NCBI GenBank assembly: GCA_001574975.1
Contig: KQ965898.1
Location: forward strand, 1-44,263
Direction of reading: 5' to 3'
DNA: 44,263 nt
Source: Gonapodya prolifera JEL478
Taxonomy: Eukaryota > Monoblepharomycota > Monoblepharidomycetes > Monoblepharidales > Gonapodyaceae
Below, piece by piece: positions 35,282-44,263 of the stretch. The notes under the pieces were generated by a model. It saw nothing but the letters and a program-made list of their open reading frames with translations, was not told the origin of the DNA and searched no databases. Position numbers and translations under genes: made by a program. Every line of letters starts with the position of its first letter. Positions within the stretch are counted from its first letter, which is position 1.

Positions 35282-36877
35282 TCACAACGCAAAGTGCAAC
35301 TGCGTCCCGAACACCGCCGTAACGGGCTTCACAAACGTCTCCTCGTACCCCACCTTCGGAAGCGCCGCCGTGTTGTTGGCGAACGCATAGTCCAAGAACT
35401 CAATGTACGACACCCTCCCCCGTACATGATCCCATCGTGCGATAGGTCCGGGTATATATGATGCGCGATCCAGCTCTGCGGGTTCGCTCTCGCATTAACC
35501 CTCCCCACGGCCGCCGACCCGTCCACACCGACCAGCACGTCGCCCACAGATGACACGATCAGCATGGGCCCGGCGAGCTGCCTCGTCCCGCCGCTGGGCT
35601 GGACGCGTTGTGACCACACCGCGGTGACGTCGTTGAGTCCATCGAGGAAGAGCTCCGAGGCGTTCCCTCCTGCGGTGATGAATGCGCCGGCGCGGACGCA
35701 CCCCCCTTGGTTGAGGAGGCGGTGCATGACTTTGCCCTTTTCGGTGAGGAAAGTTTCGGGATTGATGGATTTGTTGAGCTTGGCGGCGGATTGGAGTGAG
35801 AAGGTGTCTGATGGAGGTCGAGGGTAGAGGTTCGCTCGAGGAATGGGTGTGCGTAGGCAACGACACAATCTGAGCGCAGCTCACAGTAGATATCACTGTC
35901 AACCGGAATGGGAATCTGTCCAGTTGCATTCGGCGCCGGATCGGAGCCTTGAACCATTGCTGGCAGACCGTCGGTGACGTTGGGTTGAGTGTAGGTAATG
36001 TTGTCCAAAACCGCGGTGAGCAGCGAGGATGCGATGGGAACACTGCCGAGGATTCCGCCGACAGGGCGTTCAGCCTCCGCTTCGTTGACGTACCACGCCA
36101 CCATGCCACCCTCCGAATGACCGACTGCCGCCCCACTCGTACGTCAAAAGCTTGGCGATGGGGCTCTTCGTAATGGCAACCACCGAATACGACGCGTCGT
36201 CTGCATGCGGACGGCTGCCTCGTAGTCGAACTGGGTGTCGGATCCCAGCCCGGCGTACTCGGGGCCAATGACCGCGAAGCCCGAGTTGGCAAGCTCGAAG
36301 ACGCCCTGGAAGTCGTAGTAGAACGGGCGGCGGAGAGATGGCGTGCAGTCACGTGTGACGCCTGCAGTGCCGTGCGTCCAGACGACGGAACAGATTTGGA
36401 TGTGATGTTGGCGGAGACTTTGGAGGTTGCGTAGTAGGGGAGCAGGACGAAGCCGGTTGCGGGAACTGGTTCTTTGTTGATATCGAGGGAGAAGTACATG
36501 AATCTAGACTGGCAAGGAAGGAATGGTCGAAGTCACGTTTGTGTTGGTTGAGAACATTTTCTACACGGGCAACGTACCTGTACAAAGTAAGAGAGGGAGG
36601 ATAAGCATACTGGGCATCCAAGGGCGACCGACTGATTTGCTCGAACTTGAGCAAGTCACCGGGTTTGGACTTCGTGCTCGAGAAGTTTGCCGGAGTTCGG
36701 TAAAACGCGGATGCCGTTCACCGCCGTGCGGGTGTTGAAGAAATTGAAAGCGAACGCGTAGGTGTCACGGACGCTTTTGAATGGATCCTGTGTCTGGCGA
36801 CTGAGAAGGGGGATGGCATCGGTTGGCGCAAAGAGAGCGGCCAACACCGCGATGATGATAGTCGGACTGAGTCGCAT
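35282..36877 (-). pseudogene. Secreted lipase-like alpha/beta-hydrolase gene, broken
   Basis: Minus strand. The start (36877) has a signal peptide (IIIAVLAALFAPTDA), then DPFKSV. Later blocks in three frames match secreted fungal lipases: PATGFVLLPYYATSK, WTHGTAGVTRDCTPS (oxyanion loop), FAVIGPEYAGLGSD, the nucleophile elbow VGHSEGGMVAWYVN, an Asp in VSSVGDVLVGVD and a His in DLSHDGIMYGG; the stop is at 35282. Two introns are clean: 36577-36504 and one with donor GTGTCG near 35867 and acceptor CATCAG near 35810. But unexplained frame changes remain near 36665, 36395, 36205, 36135 and 35420. The nucleophile, acid and base residues are all still readable, so decay is recent. An extracellular ester hydrolase was presumably the ancestral product. 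Confidence 0.75.
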
Positions 36878-38387
36878 GTTGAAGTGATGGAAGACTTCCG
36901 CGGTGACGCTTTGTAAGTGCGCCTTCGGAGACCCATTTTACTTTCTCCTGGCGGTCCGAATGTTCTGAGTTCGCATCAATGGTCAACGTGATGGTAAGCA
37001 AGATGAACAAGGCATCAACGCACCAGTATCCGTGTCGAAATCAAACCACCGATATGATCAAAGATAAAGACTGAGACGCTCGGATGGCCCCAACCAAAGT
37101 TCGGCCACGTTGCGTCACGTGGCGGACACACACCGACTCCCTCCCATATGTTATGAAAAGTGAACAGTTTACACGTCGCACACGAGAAAGCTGACTACAG
37201 TCTATGTCGTAACGAAATTTAGCCTCGGGCGACGCAATGTCGGGAGACAAGCGTTGTTTCATGGTTGACGCCGAGATAATGCAGTGGCACATGCGGTCGA
37301 ATTCAACGCGAGATTGGGAGTAACCAAGACGGCCAAATTTGTCTTTTACGGCGGTGGCGAGCATATGAGAAGTCATCGGGCGATCGGGTAGGTATTCAAA
37401 GTGCACGGTCAATCCCGATTTCGAACATTTGGCGACCTGGTGTGCAGCATTTAAGGTATCCTTCGCTAGGAGAAACGCACTTTCGGACATAGATGTACGT
37501 CAAAGGTGGCCTCCCGCGTGCCATGCCTTCGAATTCAATTCGCGAGTGCCCCGCGGTGGATGTAATGTACGATTGGATGACCCCAACGCAGACCGCCAGG
37601 GCTGAGGAACACGGGGGGGTGTCAGATTTGAATCCAAAGTAGCCACACGTATTGCGGAGGTCTGAGATTGCAGAAGCCGGACGCGTTGTTCCAGGCGCGC
37701 GAGAAAAGCCACATTCTAGGGATCCTTCAGGTGTGGCGCAGCATCTGCCAGGCGTCGATTTTAAAAAAGACGAGTGTTCGGTCATCGGCAGCCGTTCAAA
37801 CGCTTTTGGACGCAACTTTAACCACCCAAGCGCTGAAACTACTCTCTCCAGTTTCCCGCAAAGCCCCGCGATTGCCGCTGCGTTGCTCTACCAACGTCAC
37901 TTGAGGAGCTTCGCGATGCACGAACACCGTCTTTATAATGTCCACGTGTTTGGACTCCGTATATATCATACCTTCCGCCCATTCGTTCGAGAGCGTGACT
38001 TATGGTGTGTGGTAGCGTGGTGTCGCCTCCAACACACTCAAAAGTTGATCACGTGTTCGTGGTGTCACCTAGTGCATTATTGTCCTATCGAAGAATGGGT
38101 CAGACGGACCAACCAGAACCACCAAATCACCGAGTTCCGCAGCCCAGTGGCAACTTCTTTTCACAGGAAAGTAACCCCCCGTCTTATGTCAGACGTCAGT
38201 CCAATTCAATGACCCAAGATAGTAGAATGGTTTTTTGAACTCGGTTTTCAAGTGAGCATGGGCGTGTCTCGCTGGAAGGGATCCTCGTCTGACTTGTGTT
38301 CCCCTTGACGAGGTGAAAGGAAGGGGAACGTCTCAGCCTCGATTATCACTCCCATTGATGTGAACTCGCGGCTTCACCAGTGTCTCC
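36878..38387 (-). other. Region with one weak hypothetical frame
   Basis: On the minus strand a 149-codon frame (37490-37041) starts with ATG (MSESAFLLAKDTLNAAHQV) and has mixed helical composition in its first half, but its second half does not look coding. A frame just upstream (37815-37396) contains CSSALAVCVGVIQSYITS. They could be exons of one unknown gene. No family recognised. 37820-38387 shows nothing. Confidence 0.25.
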
Positions 38388-38435
38388 GCGCCGCCACCTG
38401 TTAAAAAGCCACCGCCCAAACCTCCTGCGCCGGCA
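38388..38435 (+). repeat. Inverted 48-bp copy of the WH2-gene C-terminal exon
   Basis: In sense this fragment reads PPPVKKPPPKPPAPA, the same as the start of the last exon of the neighbouring minus-strand WH2 gene (about 39510-39557). DNA identity is about 83 % by eye. It lies on the opposite strand, about 240 bp beyond that gene's stop. It has no longer frame around it, so it is a relic. Confidence 0.6.
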
Positions 38436-38674
38436 TCCCTTCCCCCCATGACCAAAGAAGTGGCTGGACTTTAGCAGCCTACATAACACGACCTGAATTT
38501 AACTTAACACTTGTATGTACGCTTGCAAAACGTATACAGAAACTATCAGGAATAAAAGGGCGAGGCGGCGCTACTACTAGCGATAAAAATCGACATCCCA
38601 CAGAAACAGAACCAATTCATTACCGACTTGAGACATCCCAATCATCCACAATATCCCAGGCACACAAAAAAGCT

Positions 38675-41600
38675 CTAGTACAACGTCTTGTTCCTCCTCA
38701 CGGCAGAATCGTACAGCTCTCTCCTCTGCCTCTCTCGCTGCGCCTTTTGCAGGCTCACTCCGACGCCATGCTTCTCCTGAAGTGGTGACACCGGTGGCTG
38801 TACTCCGTTCGGCCCTCCGGTGACAAGGTTTCCTCCCAGCATCAGTTGATCTGGTCGATGGCGCCTGCGGTATCCTGGCTGCGCCTCCTTTGCAGCCTCC
38901 CTCAACAGCCTTCTCATGAAGGCCGGCGTCAACTTCACGCTCTCCTCCCGAATTTTAATTCCCGTTTGGTCTTGAAGTTGCCTCGCAAGATCTCGCACCT
39001 TGTTGGGTACCGATCCAACCGCCTTTCTCAGTGCACTCAAATCGGTAACCTTGTCCATCTCTTCCCGCACTGTCTCGCTCAGAGCACGCATCCCGGCCAC
39101 CGTCGCCTCCAGCTGCGAAAAAGTTCCTGTGATCGTCGCATCGGCCGCCGAGAGCTTTGTTTGGTACAACGACCACTGCGCCCAGTCCGACTGCTCGTAA
39201 TCCTGCTTGCGCGTCTCCCAGAGTTGATGCGCCTGCAGTGAGAGTAGACTACCGTCTTTCTTCGGCTCGGGTTGATCAAAAGGAGGAAGTGCCGTTGGAA
39301 GCTTCGGCGTCCTGAGGAGCAGAATCTCGTCCATGTTGTGCTGCGAAGCACCTGGGGCTACAGGCACCTGGTCGAAACGATACATGTGCGCCTTGCCAGC
39401 AATGGACTCGTTGGGCGTCTGCGCAGCTTTTGATTTCGCGATGTCGGGTATGGTAATACTGGAGGTCCACTCCCGTCCTGGGAACACTACGCAAGGAGGT
39501 ATTTTGGGTTTGGCCGGTGCGGGTGGTTTGGGTGGTGGCTTCTTAACAGGTGGTGGTGCGTTAGGATCTCGTGGAGCGACTTTTCGCAGCTTTACGCCTC
39601 CCCTGGAAAGAGTCACAGCATAAGTGAGCGGCGAAGGAGTGTCATCGTCCAACCAAAGAACTCACTTGATGGCATTCATCAATTCTGCTTGCATATCCCC
39701 CGAACTCTTTGGAGCAGGAGCAGGAGCGGCTGGCGCAGTCGGCGCACCAGGCGCTGGAGGAGGTGGCGGACCCGCACCTGGTGGAGGAGGCGGCGGTGGG
39801 GGTCCTCCTGGAGGTGGAGGGGGAGGAGGAGGACCGCCCATCATCGGCGGTGGGGGAGGAGGAGGAGGACCACCCGCCATTGGTGGAGGAGGCGGCGGTG
39901 CCGGTGGGCCTCCCATCATGTGCGGGTGTGGAGGTGGAGGCGGAGGGCCACCGATCATTGGAGGCGGTGGTGGTGGTGGTGGAGGTCCGCCTGCCATTGG
40001 AGGTGGGGGAGGCGGGGGAGGGGGACCGCCCATCATTGGCGGAGGAGGAGGGGGAAGCGGTGGCCCTCCGGCCATTGGTGGTGGTGGAGGAGGCGGTGGA
40101 GGACCTCCTGCCATTGGTGGAGGTGGAGGTGGAGGGGGTGGGGGTGGGCCTCCCATCATCGTTGGGGGTGGCGGCGGAGGTGGGGGCCCACCATCCATTC
40201 CCGGTGGAGGAGGAGGAGGAGGCGGAATACCTTTTGAATATACAATTCAACGAGTGAAAATCGCAAACGAAAGATGCAAGACGTACCTGGTCCTCCAGGC
40301 GGTGGGGGTGGTGGTGGGGGTGGTCCTCCAGTCATTGCCAGAGGCGGGGGTGGAGGTGGCGGGGGTCCACCTCCACTCGGTAACTTCTGTTCCTCCTTTT
40401 TGACTTCCTTCTTGACCTCCTTCTCCGGCTCTCCATCGAGGACTCTCCATCCGTCCACCCAACCTCGCTTGATCATACTGTACACGAAACCTCGTGCCGT
40501 GGCGGTCGCCTTGCCCAGCTTCTCCACCAACTCGTCCAAGTTACCTTCCGGGGCTTCCATGTATTCCAGCAGCGTGAAGAAGAGAGCTTGCCGCTCTTCG
40601 ATGGCTTGTTGTGCAAGTTCTTCCGCCGAGGGACCAGGCTTGGCGACTGGGGCTGCAGCAGGTCCCGACCCGGCACCTCCAGCTGGAGCGACTTTCTTGA
40701 GTCGGTTCTTCGCACCGCCGCTGAGTATGGCGTGATTGATTCGACGTGTGTGGCGTTCGTGGACGGTTTAAAGTTAGACCAAATCCCAGTCCTCAAAGAC
40801 GTCCGGATACTCACCGAATCGCCGCCATCAACTCCGCCTGCGCATCAGCTGCCGACACCTTCGGTTTCGCTGCTCCAGATGCCGGCGGGGCTGGTGGAGC
40901 TCCAGGCGGTGGTGGTCCTGGAGGGCCCGGCGGTGGGGGAGGCCCGGGTGGGGGAGGAGGCCCTGATGGTGGTAGTGAACCGCACTCGCCACCTAAAGGT
41001 GGAGGCGGAGGTGGTGGTGGGACTCCGGGTGGACCAGGTGGGGGAGGAGGCGGGGGCGGCGGTCCGCCTGGAAGAACGGGAGGAGGCGGAGGAGGGGGAG
41101 GAGGGGGAGGTGGGCCACCTGGTATCATCGGCGGAGGCGGCGGCGGCGGTGGTGGACCCGCCATGGGAGGTGGCGGGGGTGGGGGAGGCGGGATGCCTGT
41201 TGCCAAGTAAAATGAGGATTGAACATATCAACTACGGCGTGTAGCATGAATACGAACCTGGAGCATCTGCCATCATCGGGGGAGGTGGAGGTGGTGGTGG
41301 CGGGATAGCGGACACCTCGGGTTCTTCCGCAATTACCGGTGGTGGAGGAGGAGGAGGCGGGGGCGGAGGTGGTGCTGGAATGACTATCCGCACCGATTCA
41401 GTCATACACCCACGTTCCAATCATTTACTCAAAAACTCACCGGGACCGTCGACAACCGGCGCACTCGGAAATGCCTCCTCGTACGGAATCTCCTCCACTT
41501 CCACCACTTCCATCGATGGCGCAACTGGAGGCGGTAGAGGGGGTACGGGAATGGTCAAATGAATAGGCGTGGTCGCTCCCGGAGAGATTGCATCCGGTGG

Positions 41601-42757
41601 GAGAAGCTCCTCCTCCGGGGAAGAGAGCAAGGGTGGGGTTATACGGGAGGATATACGCGGCCGCGGACGACGCGAGAGGCCGCCGCTGGGGGGGAGGGAA
41701 AGAGTAGTGGTTTCCGGGGGGGAAGAATCCGTGGGCGTCGTTGGTGCCGCGGGGGGTGGAAGTGCTGAGGCGGGAGGGTCGGTAGCTGCATGGTTGAGAG
41801 CGACAGTAGGACGAAGACTGGACGTCCGCCCTCGTAAGCCGTCCCCGTTGGCTGAAGCAGCTAGGCTTCGAAGACTCGATGTGCGCCGCGGCATTTTGAA
41901 GGAGAGTGATGGAGCCGGACTGGATGGTCGTGGACTGGCTGGTGGTGAGAGGATCTTTCCCTCGGCCTCGAGTTCCTTGTGTGCCTGCTCCGGATCAAAC
42001 CCGTCGTCAAAGTCTTCCATGGGGGGAGGACTGAACGTGGTCGACCTGGCAAAGGAGTGTCCAGATGCGACCGAGCATGCGTCATCGTCCGAGTCCGACC
42101 CCGAGTCTTTATCGTTTTCGTCGACGTCGATGAGAATCGCTTCTCCGAGGTCAGCTGCAGTGGTGGCTGAAGTTGTTGATCCGTTGGATATCGTGGATTC
42201 TTGAGTGGCGGTCCGGGATAAGGCGCGTTGGGGCATCATAAAATCTGGCGGTGGGGAGGATGGGTGGTCCGGGTTGAGAGAGACTGATATGACGTCAGGC
42301 TACAAATAGTACAACCAGGTGATTAGAAATGCGACTGTAGTGGGCGTTGCTTCAACGGGCGCACCTTTGATTGGTCGGGTTGACCCGCATTCGCTTCGCT
42401 CTCCTCCAATGCAATGTCCCACCATTGCCTTTGTGTTGGAGGCTTTCTCGGGTGTTTAATGGTCACCATGACCGACCTCGGTCTCCCGGCTAGCGAAATG
42501 TCCCTTCGAATTGTCTGACCACGCGTGGCTGAAGAACGAGAGAGCGGTACGAAGGGTTTCCTATGCGCAAGGCTGCCGACACTTGAGCTTGACGGGGTAT
42601 CTCCATTCATATCACTTTCGAGTGGAGTTCCATTGGGAACTTCGAGTGTTACGAATGCTACAGGAGGGTCCAATGGGCTCGCATAGGTTGTTTCGACGGG
42701 GACGGGAACCCTGCGCTCCCGCGACCCAGGTAGAAATCTTCGCCGAGACAGGGCCAT
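38675..42757 (-). CDS. Proline-rich tandem-WH2 protein (paralogue B, 1228 aa)
   Basis: Minus-strand exons 42757-42365, 42299-41441, 41383-41258, 41196-40815, 40720-40287, 40230-39666 and 39602-38675 (3687 bases; all GT-AG, in phase). Order: PFVPLSR block with IRRDISLAGRP (66-131); Ser/Asp-rich and Pro-rich disordered part; polyproline 1 (about 420-560); WH2-1 (AELMAAIR..NRLKKV, about 580-597); helical block LLEYMEAPEGNLDEL...ARGFVYSMIKRGW (about 625-690); Lys/Glu run; a long polyproline 2 made of PPPPPPPMxGG units (about 700-905); WH2-2 (AELMNAIKGGVKLRKV, about 912-928); Pro/Lys linker; FPGREWTSSI block (about 960-1161); short basic tail. Compared with paralogue A it lacks the 640-residue head and the acidic tail. 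G-actin and profilin binding are inferred from the motifs. Confidence 0.9.
39780..40225 (-). repeat. Coding minisatellite of Pro/Gly units in paralogue B
   Basis: About ten imperfect units of 36-54 bp, each coding GGPPPPPPPP followed by MMGG or MAGG. The opposite strand therefore reads as a long Gly-rich frame that is not a gene. Unit number is likely to vary between strains and would change the number of profilin-binding proline tracts. Confidence 0.8.
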
Positions 42758-43359
42758 ATTCTTGGCCCAAAACTACGGGCAACGCAGGTAGTTCCTGCGC
42801 GGTGTTCGGATTGGTTCGACCGGGGTCCTTTGTGCCTGGAGTGTGGAAGCCGCGGTGAAAAGACCAGAAAGACGTCCCAAATAGAAGCAAAACCACCAAT
42901 TATTACAGGGAGGTGTACCAATCAGACTGCGCTATCTCGACTCGCCTCGGACCAGCCGGAGAACTTCCTTCCCCTTTTCACGACCTCAGTCGACTCCAAT
43001 CCACCCCCGACTCCAGACTTCGTTCGTGATTGTTCGTTCTGCCGTCGTTTCCACCAACGCAATCTCCGATTTGGCGCAGGAACGAGCGGGCGTGTGGTTT
43101 GGGGTTGGCTGCCTGTCCCGGTGGCAGGGACGGTTGCCAAATATGTGGTGCAATGTCCAAAGCTTCGTTTATCAGATCAGATTTACTCTTCTCATATCCA
43201 GAGTTAGCGAGCTCTTTGTCCCCGTATGTGTTCAGGTTATTATTTTTGATAAGAGAATTGAGGAAGAAGTTGTGTTCAAACGCGCAGCAAACTTCCTTCT
43301 TGCACCAGTACCTGGTATCTAAACGAATTCCCTTGTCATTTGATTGTTTATATGAATGA
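42758..43359. other. 5' flank of paralogue B
   Basis: Presumed promoter and leader of the minus-strand WH2 gene. No TATA box or separate gene identified. Confidence 0.35.
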
Positions 43360-44134
43360 TTGTTTGTCTTGAAGTTGAGGGTGAGTTCGGCGTCCACGAA
43401 ACTAGCAGTACAAATGCCGATTGATTTGGCGCGCCACCGACTCGCCTCCACAAGGGAAGTTTTGCAATCTGGCATACTCGTTCGACCTCACCCAACCGTC
43501 CTATGGCCTTTCCGGAGAGTCTCGCAATCGTTCAAAAGCGATGTCCGTCAAACCTGCCTGATTCGCTTCCAAGACGCCTGCATCAGGACCAAAAAAAACG
43601 AGGGATTTGCGCGATATGTTTCTATTTTCTGCTCAAACTTCACGATTTGCCGTTCATGGGACAGTTGCTTGACGACTTGCAACCAGATTTCACCACATTC
43701 GCGGACATTATTGGGACGAAGCCACGGTTGACGGGACTGCAAATCACTTTGGTGGTTGTGTGAAGCATTTACGGTCAGCGGCCTCATGCCGTGAAGCTTC
43801 TACGGCGAGTTGTTCAGCCGGAGGAGGTGCAAGATTTATGTGATAGAAGTCAACGAGGGGTTGCAGGTGATTTTGGCTCACTGGCATTTGCATTGAATCA
43901 CAATGATTTTGACATGAGGTATTGAAGCCTGAACGTTGGGCGCCGACAGAGGAGCTGCTGCCACCAATCAAGGATGGGCATACAATCTCCACAGGGGAGT
44001 GGCCCGAGTTCTTTACCACTATCTCCCAGTTGCCGCTTGAGTTCAAATGCGCTCGCATGCTTCTTCGCGAGTTTAACGGATCTGGAGCCGCATTAGCATG
44101 TTGTAGTAGGGTTACTACGGGAGTTAGTCGTTAG
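43360..44134 (+). pseudogene. Possible degraded coding relic
   Basis: Several short plus-strand frames follow one another without a common frame: GQLLDDLQPDFTTFADIIG (about 43660-43715), then a frame with QPEEVQDLCDRSQRGVAG (about 43815-43870), then WAPTEELLPPIKDGHTIS and LPLEFKCARMLLREFNG up to a stop at 44132. The composition looks protein-like but the family is unknown and frame jumps make an intact gene unlikely. From 44135 to the window end nothing is seen. Confidence 0.25.
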
Positions 44135-44263
44135 GGTAAGATTAGTTTTGAGTATGGAATAGCTCTGTTGTTCGTCTAGTACATGTGCTATATATTGACC
44201 GGTTCCGAGGGCTACTGTGGTCACGACGCCTACCGGCGCCCACAACGCCAATCCCTTCGGACC

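Noticed and set aside
39624-40403. Long Gly-rich open frame on the plus strand, collagen- or GRP-like
   Set aside because: It is the exact complement of the polyproline exon of the minus-strand WH2 gene, which has conserved neighbours, splice sites and a paralogue.
1-44263. CRISPR array, bacterial operons, tRNA or rRNA genes
   Set aside because: The DNA is eukaryotic with spliceosomal introns; I found no spaced direct repeats of CRISPR type and no tRNA B-box or rRNA core sequence.

Overview
This is eukaryotic DNA, almost certainly from a filamentous or zoosporic fungus. Genes are split by short GT-AG introns (mostly 45-160 bp, a few near 300), the internal telomere-type repeat is CCCTAA, there are hAT and PIF/Harbinger transposon relics, and the recognisable genes (TAF12, a fungal-type MYND gene, a secreted-lipase-like gene, an F-box/LRR-type gene) fit a fungus. 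I cannot name the species; a zoosporic or other early-diverging lineage is only a guess. Splice models below were built by hand from reading frame, phase and family fit.

Layout. 1-720 is subtelomere-like: a 146-bp tandem array followed by (CCCTAA)5. 1248-3540 holds two dead transposons (hAT on +, PIF/Harbinger on -). 4280-11933 (+) is a very large 7-exon gene (2431 aa) with two WH2 actin-binding motifs and proline tracts. 11934-22184 is gene-poor: a small four-cysteine secreted protein (14458-14734), an atypical SDR gene (15009-15874, -), and a perfect-length 524-bp inverted repeat whose arms (17522-18045 and 20999-21522) bound a 4-kb segment. 22185-23729 (-) is an aquaporin, and 25679-27723 (+) a crotonase-family gene resembling ethylmalonyl-CoA decarboxylase. 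28-37 kb mixes decayed dispensable genes (a small secreted-type gene, F-box/LRR, MYND, lipase) around an intact TAF12 gene (31321-33196, -). 38675-42757 (-) is a second 7-exon WH2/proline gene (1228 aa), clearly a paralogue of the first. 42758-44263 holds at most a degraded coding relic.

The most interesting content is the pair of paralogues at 4280-11933 and 38675-42757. They share a 62-66 aa N-terminal block, two proline-rich tracts, two WH2 motifs, a ~60 aa helical block between the WH2s and a ~200 aa C-terminal block (about 75 % identical by hand count), plus intron positions that split each WH2 motif at the same codon phase. They lack an FH2, WH1/GBD or KIND domain that I can see. They look like an undescribed family of profilin/G-actin scaffolds or actin nucleators.

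The intact genes carry about 14 kb of coding sequence without one frame error, whereas the F-box, MYND and lipase genes each carry several. This argues for real gene decay rather than general assembly error.
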